From the NCBI GenBank assembly GCA_964459305.1, contig CAYWNA010000023.1, positions 1-64,000 of the forward strand: a stretch of 64,000 bases of DNA, written 5' to 3'. Origin of the DNA: CAYWNA01 sp964459305 (GTDB taxonomy: Bacteria > Planctomycetota > Planctomycetia > Pirellulales > Pirellulaceae). The position numbers were made by a program, and so were the translations under genes. Shown here piece by piece: positions 34,667-44,463 of the stretch; position 1 is the stretch's first letter; the number at the start of each line of letters is the position of its first letter. The notes below the pieces were generated by a model. That model was not told the DNA's origin, ran no database searches, and worked only from the letters and a program-made list of their open reading frames with translations.

Positions 34667-36988
34667 TCACGGCGCATCCGACTGACGGCGTGGTTCAGGC
34701 CAGTTCAGATGTTTGTGCAAGAACGCAAACGTGCCTTCGCCGTTGATGCTGTGCCCGCCTTGAAAGAACTCGATTTCCGTGCGGTCGGCGATTCCCAACT
34801 GAGAGTACAGCCAGCGGACCTTGGCGTATTCGTGGGCCACCCAGCGGTCGCGTCCCACGAGGTCCAGGTGACCGCGTTCGACCATGAACGGCCGGGGCAC
34901 CATCAGGTAAGTCATCTCGGCGTAATCAAACGTCTGCCCCAAATTCCAGTACGGCATTTCCCATTCGATGGTCCGCATGAAAGTGAACGGCTGGTCCGTG
35001 GCCGCCACCTTGCGCGTCCATTGATTGAAATCGCCCGAGCAAATCGACAGGCTGTAGTCTTCCAGGATCGTGGGCACACGCACGGCCGTCTCGCCGCCGT
35101 AGCTGAGCCCGTAGAATGCCATTCGTTTGCCATCGACGAAGGGCAGTGTCTTCAACCAGCGAAGCGCTTGATCGTGCTGGGCGATGATGAACGAGAAAAG
35201 CGTTGCTCCCACCGTGTTCGCCTTGCGGTCCAGCCAGCGGTAACGATCTTCGCCCCGATAAAGATTGTGAGGCGCGAACGTAACAAAGCCGCGCTCGGCC
35301 AGGCGCGCGGCAAAGTCGTTGTATGCCGTTTTGCCAGCGTCAATCGTATCGCGTGGCACTCCGTTCCGCCCATGCTGGCAGACGACGACCGGCCGACGCT
35401 CGCCTGGCCGGATGTCGTTGGGCACGACAAGCGCGCCCCAAGCGAACACTTCGGGCCACACATCGAGCACCACGTCGTAGGCGGTCCAACCGTCGGTTTC
35501 GAGGATCTTCCGCGTACGAGGATTCGGCGCGACCATTTCTTCATCAAATCGTCCCATGCCTTCGGCGTGGAATCGCTCCCGAAACGGCTTTGCGCCGGCC
35601 ACGAATTTGTCAAGCGAATGGACCGGATGTCGGCGCTCGGTGCTCCACCGCCGCTGGGCCAGTTCCGGCATCACGTGATACAGGAAGAATTGATCGCGCA
35701 CGTGTTCGGATCGGCGGACGAGCATCTGCACGTGGTTTTCCAGTTGCGAGATAGCACGCGCGTGCCGCGTGTCGGGTTCCAACGCGGTGCGCCGGTCGGC
35801 GGGCACTTCGTCCGACAGCGCCATCTTTGCGTCGGAACCCAATCCGCGGGTGAAGTGACGCATCGCTTCAACCGAACCGGGACTGGTCGGCTTGCCGTCG
35901 TCGTGAACGAGCACGGGGCGAGTGAATCCGTCGGGGACCGGTATTCGCGCGAACTCCCTCGAAACAGACTCAAAGTCGCAGGTCTGCCACTGGCCCTTGT
36001 GATCCGTGACGGTCGGCGCCGAACTGTATTCCAGCACGAGCGACCGCGGAAGGATCAAGGACGCGATCTCTGCGTCGCCGAACTCGCGCAGCAGACTCCA
36101 CACATTGCGGTAGATCGGCTCCGACCAAACCCGTTCGCGCGAATCAAAGTATCCGCTGACCAACGCCGCATCGATTCGCGGATCGACGGCTGCCGCGTAG
36201 AACGCGATCAGTCCGCCCTCGGCATAGCCGGCTACTCCGATCTTTGCCTCGTCGCCTCGCTCCTGCTCGAACCAATCGACCGCGGCCAGCACCTTTTGCA
36301 CTTCGTAGCCAACCGGATGGCGTCCCATGTGGAACGCCTGGCGATAGACCCATTCACGGCAGGTCTGATCGGACCGTTTGAGCCGCGAGTCGTCGGCGAC
36401 CAGCTTCTGACGGCTGACCAGCACAGGCACGACCACTTCGAACCCATTTTCGGCAAGGCGGCGAACGAATTGCCGATCCGGCCCGATCCCCGGCGATAGC
36501 CCCAACAGCTGTTCGGGCGTCTGATCCGCGTCTGGGACCGCGACAACGTAACCGGCCGGCTCTCCGATCGGGTCGACAAGCAGCCCCTCGCCGAACACGC
36601 CTTCGAGCACGGGCCAGCGGACCTGATAGACACGGTACGCGGGCGTCTCGGCGACGAGAGCCGGATTTTGCTCATCGCCGAACCGCTCCATGTGCGGTGG
36701 CAGACGAGAATCCACGGCGCCGATGATCTCGCGCAGCCGCCCGCGATTCTCGGCCACCGACTCGGCGTACCGCTCCGGCGATGACGCATCGTACTCCCAG
36801 ACTCGGCTTCGCTTTTCGAGCGACTCGACAATTTGTCGTTCAACGAACTGGTGCGCACCGTCCATCAGCCGTGCCGACAGATCCTCCTCCGGCCACTGGA
36901 TCGGCTTCGTCCCCGGAAGTTGTTCACCGAACGACCAGCCGACCGCAACCAACACGCACAGAATCGCCTTGATAATGCATCGATTCAT
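34667..36988 (-). CDS. Secreted tandem alpha/beta-hydrolase (acetyl-xylan-esterase / dienelactone-hydrolase type)
   Basis: A 773-residue exported protein (signal MNRCIIKAILCVLVAVGWSF). It has two alpha/beta-hydrolase domains. The first (about 115-430) carries GYAEGG at 254-259 where a serine hydrolase would have GxSxGG, so the nucleophile position is Glu257 and this half is probably non-catalytic. The second (about 480-765) has GLSYGG with Ser629 and the late His746 (FFQGGHS), a plausible active site. Planctomycete proteins of this kind are usually annotated as acetyl xylan esterases; ester removal from polysaccharides suits the neighbourhood. GAGG 7 nt before the ATG supports the start. Confidence 0.85.
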   Translation of the reverse strand: MNRCIIKAILCVLVAVGWSFGEQLPGTKPIQWPEEDLSARLMDGAHQFVERQIVESLEKRSRVWEYDASSPERYAESVAENRGRLREIIGAVDSRLPPHMERFGDEQNPALVAETPAYRVYQVRWPVLEGVFGEGLLVDPIGEPAGYVVAVPDADQTPEQLLGLSPGIGPDRQFVRRLAENGFEVVVPVLVSRQKLVADDSRLKRSDQTCREWVYRQAFHMGRHPVGYEVQKVLAAVDWFEQERGDEAKIGVAGYAEGGLIAFYAAAVDPRIDAALVSGYFDSRERVWSEPIYRNVWSLLREFGDAEIASLILPRSLVLEYSSAPTVTDHKGQWQTCDFESVSREFARIPVPDGFTRPVLVHDDGKPTSPGSVEAMRHFTRGLGSDAKMALSDEVPADRRTALEPDTRHARAISQLENHVQMLVRRSEHVRDQFFLYHVMPELAQRRWSTERRHPVHSLDKFVAGAKPFRERFHAEGMGRFDEEMVAPNPRTRKILETDGWTAYDVVLDVWPEVFAWGALVVPNDIRPGERRPVVVCQHGRNGVPRDTIDAGKTAYNDFAARLAERGFVTFAPHNLYRGEDRYRWLDRKANTVGATLFSFIIAQHDQALRWLKTLPFVDGKRMAFYGLSYGGETAVRVPTILEDYSLSICSGDFNQWTRKVAATDQPFTFMRTIEWEMPYWNLGQTFDYAEMTYLMVPRPFMVERGHLDLVGRDRWVAHEYAKVRWLYSQLGIADRTEIEFFQGGHSINGEGTFAFLHKHLNWPEPRRQSDAP

Positions 36989-37051
36989 TGGGAAACCTCG
37001 TACCTTGATCTTTGTGCCTCAATTCGCCAACGCTCTTGTACGATCGCCGGG

Positions 37052-39559
37052 CTATGAGCCGTCTTCCTCACTCCCACACGAAGACGCGTATCCATGGATG
37101 TCTGGTTCGGAAAGCGGCAAGTAGTACGTCCAGTCGGCTGCCTCGTAGAGCAGGACTTCGCCAATGTCATTTTTGTGACTGAGCAGATAGCGGATAATCT
37201 CTTCGCGTCGCTGTCGTGCGGCGTCGCGATCAGCCGCGCGGAGCGTCTGTTGGGCCTCGTAGACGAAGCTGCGTGGTCCGCGAAATCGCGACCCGCGGTT
37301 GTTGGCAAGATCGTCAATGTACTGATTGACGAACAACTCAAGTGGCCCTTGATCGGGAAGATACCGAATTCCCAGAAACGCTGGCTCGACGGACAGACCC
37401 GACAGATCGATCATGGCCATGCCTTCGCCAATGGCCGGAATGTAGTTCAGCGAGCCCCAGATGTGTCGATAATAATCGCTGCCATAAACACTACCATCTG
37501 GCTTGCGCATGGTCGCCAATTCCGCCTGGACGGCTTTGATAACGCTCTCGCTTTGGGGAACGACGGCGCGAATGCGGACGCCGGGGAACTCACGTTCCAG
37601 ATCCTTCAACAACGCTCGCACGCCGTGCGCCACGGCGAGGTTGCGCCGGTATCGCCACACGTACTGGGAATCCGGTGATTGGCATGAGCCCTGCCACTCG
37701 CCACGCTGCCAGGTCGTGATGCGTTCGACGGACCGGGGCCCATCGGCGAGCGACCGCAAGCCAGGATCGTCGGCCAGCGAAATCGGGGCGTACGCCCGGT
37801 CGATGCCGTAGTGGTAGTAGTTCTTGCCATGCAACCGGTAATGTGCCATCGGCTGAATACCGTCGGTGCCGTCTACGGTCGAGCCCGAAAGCTGGGTATG
37901 CGATCGCGTGTTCACGAAAATCTCGTCATAGGCATCGTGTGCCAAAACAGTCCGCAGTTGGTGTACCACATACTCGCGTGCGGCACGGCGATTGAAATCC
38001 ACCATCTCGACCGACCATTCCGCTCCCCTGTCGATCACCAGCGTGCCTTCGCCAAGCCGCCAACTCCTCTCCCCGCTGCGACGAAAGATGTCGATGCTTT
38101 TCTCAATGGTCTGAAACCCGGTGCGGTAGGTGCCATCAGCGGGAATGCCGGCGACACGTGTCAAGCGTGCTTCGCTATGCGCGGCTGCGAGCGAGCAATA
38201 GACGTTGGCCCGGCCAAGCTGGTTGCCGGCACGAGCCCGCAACGTAACGTCCAATTCCGCCGGTAGCTCGACGGTTTCCCCAAACCCGCTGGCGCTTGTC
38301 ACGATCAAGTATCGATAGGATTCGGGAAGCCTGATTCCCTCAATGACCAGTCGCTCGGATTCGTCGACACGGAACCGGACTCCGTCGACACGCGGGCGAC
38401 GCGACTCGGCCTTTCGCCGAATGGTCTCATACGGTCGTAGTTCGAACGCTCCGTCCGTTTGCCGCACCAAGACGAACGACGTGTCATCCAACGGCGGGAA
38501 GTCCGAAGCGAGTAGCACCAGGTCCGTGCTGCCCTGTGCGAAATGCTCCGCGATCGCCCGCGCGTCTTGCACGCCCCCGATCTCGATCGAACTCAACTCC
38601 GCCTGATCGTCCTTTCCCATGCGTCGGAGGATTTCGCGGTAGTGCGCGAAACCAACTTGGTCGGGATGATAGTTCACCGCCGGCGAAGCCAGCGGCAGAA
38701 ACCCCCATAGGTAAGTGCCGTCGGACTCGAAGGCCGGTACCTCGTAGTACTTGGTCAGCGCCGCTTCGAATGGTCGAAAGCTGGCGGTCAGTCGGATCCC
38801 GTGTTCGGCGGCGCTCTGCGTGAATATCTGGCCAAAATCAGGCCTCAGGCGCAGCATCATCAACACACGCAGCCACTCGTAGTTCTTCAATCTCGCGTTC
38901 GTCCGCATCCCGGTGGTAAGCTCTTCGCTGTTCAGGATCGCCCGCGCTTGCAGCTCGAATCGACGCCAGTCCTCATCGTCAAAACTGGCGGCGTCCGTGA
39001 TCAGCGGAAAGGGGCTTTGCCAAACGACCAGCCGCGAAATGCCTTGGGCTTGCAGGCGGCGGAAGTACTGGTCAAAACCGTCCTTCTTCACCGGCAGGAA
39101 CCGCCGAGCCTTGTTGTCCCAGAAGATCCGAATCAAATCATCGACGAGATCGGCGATATAGGAAATGGGGTGATTCGGCGGGGCGCGACGAACGGTGAGC
39201 ATCTGCCGGTCGATCAGCTTGCCCTCGCGATAGACGGCCAGTTCCAACTCCAACGCAATCGTCGCATCTGACGGAGACTGGACTCTCAGTACCCCGTTCC
39301 GGGAGACGGTCACGTGCAGACCTGAGAATCGTAGTTCCTGCCCTTCAGCCAACACGCGGCCGTTTTGTCGAGCCGTCAGCGTCAATCTATCTTGCGGTTT
39401 CAGTTCATCGCAGAAGATGGGCCACGTTCGAGACCCTCCCGCGACATAGCAGAAAGGCGCTTGCAGGTTGCGTGGCGAGAGTATTCCAGCGGAGTCTTCG
39501 GCGTCGACCGCCGAGACCGAAATCAGAAGAACGAGAGAGGTGAGCGTACGCGTGCGCAT
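37052..39559 (-). CDS. Large secreted protein of unknown function, possible TIM-barrel glycosidase
   Basis: An 835-residue product with a signal peptide (MRTRTLTSLVLLISVSAVDA). No family is recognised with confidence. Residues about 25-125 form a beta-sandwich. From about 130 the pattern of alternating strands and helices (YFRRLQAQGISRLVVWQSPF, EHGIRLTASFRPFEAALTKY, YDEIFVNTRSHTQLSG) suggests a TIM barrel interrupted near 350-480 by another beta domain (LVIEGIRLPESYRYLIVTSA). Single Asp or Glu candidates cannot be assigned. It shares strand and region with the esterase gene downstream (63 nt gap), so it may belong to the same transcript. Confidence 0.7.
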   Translation of the reverse strand: MRTRTLTSLVLLISVSAVDAEDSAGILSPRNLQAPFCYVAGGSRTWPIFCDELKPQDRLTLTARQNGRVLAEGQELRFSGLHVTVSRNGVLRVQSPSDATIALELELAVYREGKLIDRQMLTVRRAPPNHPISYIADLVDDLIRIFWDNKARRFLPVKKDGFDQYFRRLQAQGISRLVVWQSPFPLITDAASFDDEDWRRFELQARAILNSEELTTGMRTNARLKNYEWLRVLMMLRLRPDFGQIFTQSAAEHGIRLTASFRPFEAALTKYYEVPAFESDGTYLWGFLPLASPAVNYHPDQVGFAHYREILRRMGKDDQAELSSIEIGGVQDARAIAEHFAQGSTDLVLLASDFPPLDDTSFVLVRQTDGAFELRPYETIRRKAESRRPRVDGVRFRVDESERLVIEGIRLPESYRYLIVTSASGFGETVELPAELDVTLRARAGNQLGRANVYCSLAAAHSEARLTRVAGIPADGTYRTGFQTIEKSIDIFRRSGERSWRLGEGTLVIDRGAEWSVEMVDFNRRAAREYVVHQLRTVLAHDAYDEIFVNTRSHTQLSGSTVDGTDGIQPMAHYRLHGKNYYHYGIDRAYAPISLADDPGLRSLADGPRSVERITTWQRGEWQGSCQSPDSQYVWRYRRNLAVAHGVRALLKDLEREFPGVRIRAVVPQSESVIKAVQAELATMRKPDGSVYGSDYYRHIWGSLNYIPAIGEGMAMIDLSGLSVEPAFLGIRYLPDQGPLELFVNQYIDDLANNRGSRFRGPRSFVYEAQQTLRAADRDAARQRREEIIRYLLSHKNDIGEVLLYEAADWTYYLPLSEPDIHGYASSCGSEEDGS

Positions 39560-39768
39560 GAGGTTGCGGAGGCTTAGGGGTCGGGCGGTTCTTAACGCTG
39601 TTCATCCAGTCTCGGTCATTCTACCTTCGCGGTTCGCTGCTGCAAGGTTTGTGAATCGTCTCGGATCGCCTGACTGTCGGCCGATTTTATCATACAATGT
39701 CGCTTGCCGGCCGGAGGGCGACGTCCGACCAGCAGGGCAATTCCCGACTTTTGTTTGGAGAGATGGGT

Positions 39769-42700
39769 ATGAGCAAGGCATTAGCAAACCTGCACGGCGT
39801 GCTGGCAACCGCAACGGTCCTGTTAGCCATGACGGCGGCAAAGGCGGAGGAGCTGTTCGAAGTGACGCTTGAGAATCCATCCTTCACGAAAGGAGTAAAC
39901 GATCGCGGCATCCCGCTGGGCTGGGCGCAGTACGGCGGCGGCGGAACAGATCAGGAACTGATGATTGAAGACGACCCGGACGGCGGGAAATCCCTGCTGA
40001 TCGTTGACGGTGACCCGCAGGCAGAGATCGGCGTGCACCAGGCGTTTGAGCTGAAAGGCGGCGAGACGTATCAGGTCTCCACGAAAGTCCGGGGTGTGGA
40101 GGATGCCTCGACATCGGGCGCATATCTTCAGTTCCGTTTCCTGCCGTCGAATCAATATGTACAGACTGACCTTAGGGCGAGATCTGCCGATGAGTTCTCC
40201 GAGGTTTCGGTCAAGGGCACGGCGCCGCCGGATACCACGAAAGCCATGATCTACTTGTACACTCACCGAGGCCCGACCCCGAAGGTACTCGTCACCGACG
40301 TCAAACTTGTGGGCGGCCTTCCCCCGCCGCCTCCACCACCGCCCCCGCCGGTCCCTCCACAGTACACCGAGCTCAAAAACCTGCATCTCAATGTTGCTTT
40401 GGTCAACGACGGCAAGCCGAACGTCGCGATCGTTGCACCGGCGTCCGGCGTCTACCAGGCTGCGGCGGCCGCCATTCAACAAGCGATCGAGACGCGAACC
40501 GGAGTGACGGCACCGATCGTATCCGACGATTCGCCCGAGGCAGCCGTGCCCATCACGAGCAATCTCATCGTCTTGGGCAATCGCTCGACAAACAAGACAA
40601 TCAATGCCCTCTACGATCTGTACTATTGCCTGGTGGATCTCAAGTACCCGGGGCCGGAAGGATACGTCGTCCGATCGGTCCACAACCCATTTGGCGATGG
40701 GAACAGCGTCGTGATCGTTGGGGCCAGCGACGATGCTGGCGTCCGGGAGGGAGCCCGCGCCCTGACAGGCATACTGTCAGAAGCACCCTCCGCTTCGGGA
40801 GAACTGTCGATCGGTTGGACCATGACGACGAAGCTGGGCAAGGGAATGAAACCACCGACGGACATCAAACACTTCGAAACGTGGGAGGCTTCGAGAGGCT
40901 ATGGCTCGGTCGGCTACTTTGGCTGGACCAGTATCAGCAAGCGAATGGCGATGTACTACATGACGGGCGACGAATTCAGCGCGAAAGAGGTCGTTCGTTT
41001 GTCCTTTCCCGACGAGCAGGCGCTAAAGGACATCGAGGAGATTGACGGCGAGCGAATCGAAAACAAGCAGGACCCGCTGGCCGGCTTCTACCACTACAAC
41101 GCCCACATGGCGATCCTGTTTTGGGATCTTATCGAAGAAAGCCCCGTGTTCACGGACGAGGAGCGGCTGAAGGTCACGAATGCTTTTGCCCGGCAACTGA
41201 ATCACCGAAAGAACGAGGGGGTTTACGGTCTCACGCGACCGCGCGGGGCTGTCAGTTCCCGGCACGGGCAATGGTCGGCGATCTCGCTGTATTGCCTGGG
41301 ACGTTACTTCGACAAGCACTACCCCAATCCTGTTTGGGCTCAGTGCGTCAGGGGCGGCGAACTGGCGTTCCATTCATTGCACGAACATGCCTGGGTCGCC
41401 GGCGAGAGTGATAACTTGTTCTGGTACAACACCGGCATCGCTCCCGTGTTCACTTACATGGCGCTGACCGGGGACCGGAAGCCGTTGGAGAACGGCGTGT
41501 TGGATGAACTTCTGCGCGGCCAGGAGGCGTTGATCTCCGGGCGAGTACCCGACGGGGCGCTGAACTCGGCCTCCATGGGCTTCCTGAACAAAGCGGCCTA
41601 CATCACTGGGGACGGTCGCTGGATTACTTACCGCGAGCGCACGGGAGTGGACACCAACCTCTTTCGTCTTGGTCAGTCATTCTGGCCCGATGAAACGATC
41701 GAGCCAGTATTGCCTGACGATCTGGTCGGCAAGTGGAGCATCCACAGCTTGCCTAGAACTGCCTGGGGCGCACGCAGAAGCGGCCTACCGTACGAGCAGT
41801 CCTTCTACTTCGGCAGCTACCGCAGCTCGCCCGACGGAACCGGAGACTATATCCTGTTGGATGGCTTCAACGGCGCCTCGCGCAATCCCTACCATACGTT
41901 CGATATTCTGGAACTGCGGTTGGCCGGCCGAACGGTGCTGCAGGGATATCACAATCAGGTGCTCACCAGCGCCGATGGAATGGTCGAGCCTGCCGTCGCC
42001 ATGAACGCGGCCTTGCTGCACGCCGACGTGGTCGGCCCAACCGCGACGGCCGTGGGCGAAGTACCTAACGCGGCCTTCTGTAACTGGCGACGCACGCTGT
42101 CTCAGCGAACCGGACGGTATGTGCTCGTGGTAGACGACCTTACCTTCCGAGCGGACAGTCAGAACATGAAGGCGAAGACCACTTGGCAAGTGACCGGTGG
42201 CGCTTGGGATCAAGCCAGACAAGCAGTCCGCATACCCGCCGCAGGTATCGAGTTGCGATCGTGCGACGTTCAGGAGGTTCGTGGACGCGGGGTCGTGACA
42301 ATGAGCTGGAACGGCGCGGTCGAGAAAGGCAAGCATCGAATCGTTTTCTACTTGATCGCTCAGGCCGCCTCCGAATCGCCGAACTCGTTAGCCTGCAATC
42401 GCGTCGCCGACAATGCCGCCGCCATCGCGTTGCCGGAGGCGGCTCTGGCTGTCGTCGGAGAATATGGGAAGACGAGCGGAGAGCTGGTTGTTCTGGCCGA
42501 AGATCATCTGTACGGACATTCGCTCTCAAGTGCGGGAATCGAGAACCGGTTTGTGATGAGCGACGCACCGGTCGACATCGACTGGGACTTTGCGGGCGGC
42601 GTGGCGAACATCGCCGTAGCAAAACAAACGACTTTGATGTTGACCTTGACGGCAGCAGACAAACTACAGGTGGACGGTGAACCAGCAGAAGCTCAGCATG

Positions 42701-44052
42701 CGAACGGAATCTGCAGCATTCAGTTGGCCGAGGGGCGCCATGTCCTCACCGGCGCGTCGCCGGCCGAGGAAGCCCACGTGGGAACGCTGGCCGCTCTCAA
42801 GCGTCTGCTGGTGGAGGGACAGAAACTGCGTGCCGAGGCATTGACGTCTGCGGGGCAACAAGCAGATCCAGTTGCGCCGGAGTTGCCAGTGGTGATGACC
42901 GCCCAAGTCGGCGGTAAGGTGACTGACATGATCACAGTCCCCGCTGCCGGCGGAACGCAAATTGCTGTCGCCGAAGGCAACAACGTCCATCTCCTGACAC
43001 CCGAAGGCAAGATAGCTCGCGTGCTCGAAACCGACGGGAATGTTCGCGTGCTCCGCTGGTGGGACGAACACAATCTGCTTCTAGCCGGTTGCGTAGATGA
43101 AAAGGTCATCGCCTTCGACGCCAGCGGCCAGCGCAAGTGGGTCTTCACCTCGGAAATGGATCCTGCCGTTTACCAAGCGGCAAAGACCTATTGGTTCAAG
43201 AGCGCGCCGGGTCATGAAGGCATCCATGGGCTGTACACCGGTGCTTTTGATGATGGAAGAAGCCGGTGTTTTGTCGGGAGCGCCTGCACGTTGGAGATTC
43301 TGGATGAGAACGGGCGGTTGGTGAAACGCACGCCGGTCTTCTGGGGGCCGGGGCGGATGTTCTTGCTCGTGGCGGGTCGCGAAAACAGCAGAAATCTCCT
43401 CATCTCGCGGTGGCCGAATGGCAATGACCATCTGGCCGTCGTCAGTAGCAGGACCATGGCCGTCGCCGGCCGAGGGTACTCCGGAGTTCCAGGCGGACAC
43501 TCTTATGTCGGTGGATGGACCGCGCAGAATCGCACGGGACTTCTCTTTGAAGACCTGGATGGCGACGGAAAGCGGGAGGTCGTGTCGGTCGCCAACGGGA
43601 CCTGGAATCGCGTGACCGTCTACTCGGAAGAAGGAAAGCCATTGCACAACGCCCAGTTCGGCCCCGGCGCCAGAAATACCCCGCGCGCCCAGATGCGAGA
43701 TATGGATGTCGCCGACCTGAACGGCGACGGCAAGAAGGAGATTGTCGTTGGCATCTCCGAGGGCCTAGTCGTCGCCCTGGCGGGCGAATGCCAAAAGGTC
43801 TGGTCGACCCGTTTGCCCAGCCCGCCCGTTTCCCTTCGATGCGTCGTCCCATCGGGCGAGCAGATTCCTTTGGTCGTGGCTGGATGCGACGACGGCACCG
43901 TGGCCGCGCTCGATCAGCAAGGCACGCTCATCCGACTCGGCAAGGTCGCCGGTCGGCCAATGCACATCGAGACGCTTCAGACCGTCGCCGGATCGTTGGC
44001 AGTCCTGGCGACGGACAAGGGTGAGGTGAAAGGGTTCAAGATTGGGGACTGA
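39769..44052 (+). CDS. Giant secreted multidomain polysaccharide-lyase-like protein
   Basis: Start at ATG 39769 (MSKALANLHG), with GGAGAG 6 nt upstream; 1,427 residues with signal peptide. Residues about 25-175 form a CBM4/9-like sandwich (FELKGGETYQVSTKVRG). Ten consecutive prolines (PPPPPPPPPPVPP) follow as a rigid linker. Next is a GH20b-like domain (NVAIVAPASGVYQAAAAAIQ), then a long alpha/alpha-toroid plus beta-sandwich region typical of heparinase II/III or chondroitin-lyase folds (NHRKNEGVYGLTRPRGAVSS; RNPYHTFDILELRLAGRTVL). The C-terminus (about 1050-1427) is a beta-propeller with two FG-GAP-like EF-hand loops, DLDGDGKREVVSV and DLNGDGKKEIVVGI. Exact activity is unknown; the lyase call rests on fold resemblance. 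Confidence 0.7.
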   Translation: MSKALANLHGVLATATVLLAMTAAKAEELFEVTLENPSFTKGVNDRGIPLGWAQYGGGGTDQELMIEDDPDGGKSLLIVDGDPQAEIGVHQAFELKGGETYQVSTKVRGVEDASTSGAYLQFRFLPSNQYVQTDLRARSADEFSEVSVKGTAPPDTTKAMIYLYTHRGPTPKVLVTDVKLVGGLPPPPPPPPPPVPPQYTELKNLHLNVALVNDGKPNVAIVAPASGVYQAAAAAIQQAIETRTGVTAPIVSDDSPEAAVPITSNLIVLGNRSTNKTINALYDLYYCLVDLKYPGPEGYVVRSVHNPFGDGNSVVIVGASDDAGVREGARALTGILSEAPSASGELSIGWTMTTKLGKGMKPPTDIKHFETWEASRGYGSVGYFGWTSISKRMAMYYMTGDEFSAKEVVRLSFPDEQALKDIEEIDGERIENKQDPLAGFYHYNAHMAILFWDLIEESPVFTDEERLKVTNAFARQLNHRKNEGVYGLTRPRGAVSSRHGQWSAISLYCLGRYFDKHYPNPVWAQCVRGGELAFHSLHEHAWVAGESDNLFWYNTGIAPVFTYMALTGDRKPLENGVLDELLRGQEALISGRVPDGALNSASMGFLNKAAYITGDGRWITYRERTGVDTNLFRLGQSFWPDETIEPVLPDDLVGKWSIHSLPRTAWGARRSGLPYEQSFYFGSYRSSPDGTGDYILLDGFNGASRNPYHTFDILELRLAGRTVLQGYHNQVLTSADGMVEPAVAMNAALLHADVVGPTATAVGEVPNAAFCNWRRTLSQRTGRYVLVVDDLTFRADSQNMKAKTTWQVTGGAWDQARQAVRIPAAGIELRSCDVQEVRGRGVVTMSWNGAVEKGKHRIVFYLIAQAASESPNSLACNRVADNAAAIALPEAALAVVGEYGKTSGELVVLAEDHLYGHSLSSAGIENRFVMSDAPVDIDWDFAGGVANIAVAKQTTLMLTLTAADKLQVDGEPAEAQHANGICSIQLAEGRHVLTGASPAEEAHVGTLAALKRLLVEGQKLRAEALTSAGQQADPVAPELPVVMTAQVGGKVTDMITVPAAGGTQIAVAEGNNVHLLTPEGKIARVLETDGNVRVLRWWDEHNLLLAGCVDEKVIAFDASGQRKWVFTSEMDPAVYQAAKTYWFKSAPGHEGIHGLYTGAFDDGRSRCFVGSACTLEILDENGRLVKRTPVFWGPGRMFLLVAGRENSRNLLISRWPNGNDHLAVVSSRTMAVAGRGYSGVPGGHSYVGGWTAQNRTGLLFEDLDGDGKREVVSVANGTWNRVTVYSEEGKPLHNAQFGPGARNTPRAQMRDMDVADLNGDGKKEIVVGISEGLVVALAGECQKVWSTRLPSPPVSLRCVVPSGEQIPLVVAGCDDGTVAALDQQGTLIRLGKVAGRPMHIETLQTVAGSLAVLATDKGEVKGFKIGD

Positions 44053-44068
44053 GGGTGTGTGCCAACAT

Positions 44069-44439
44069 CGTCTAACCGCAAGTTGTTGTAGGGTGGCCAA
44101 GCGGACCAGGGGCGAATGCGGTGAATCGCCGATAGACTCTTGCGGTGCCGAACGGACGTGAGATTGGCATACGACCAGCGACGGCCCACCGGGATGTGCT
44201 CACCGTAGCCACTACGCCCGCATCGTGCCGAATCGTTCCGCCACCGCTCGTTGCGGGATCCGTACGATGCGAGGTCCGAGAGTTGGATAGCGTATTCCGG
44301 TGGGCCGTCGCTAGCAGATTGGTGATTCGACGTCTGCGGACCCTGGCCGACGGCGCGTCGCGGCAAGGCCGACTACCACTGGTTCGCTCTGGCACCACCC
44401 TACTCCTGCCCGCCATCGCCTCCGGCTTCGGGTTAGACG
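44069..44439. repeat. Nested palindromic elements filling an intergenic gap
   Basis: Outermost arms CGTCTAACCGCAAG (44069) and CTTCGGGTTAGACG (end 44439). Inside them is a second pair, GTAGGGTGGCCAAGCGGACCAG facing CTGGTTCGCTCTGGCACCACC. Innermost is a third, ACCAGCGACGGCCCACCGG facing CCGGTGGGCCGTCGCTAGC. The outer pair belongs to the 31688 and 34544 family, the middle one to the 2304 family. No gene lies in 44053-44463. Confidence 0.8.
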
Positions 44440-44463
44440 AAGGAATAATCTCGGCCTCGCTCC

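Noticed and set aside
34709..36499. 596-codon plus-strand ORF opposite the tandem hydrolase gene
   Set aside because: Entirely antisense to a gene with signal peptide and recognisable hydrolase motifs; translation is Arg/His-rich as expected for antisense of GC-rich DNA.
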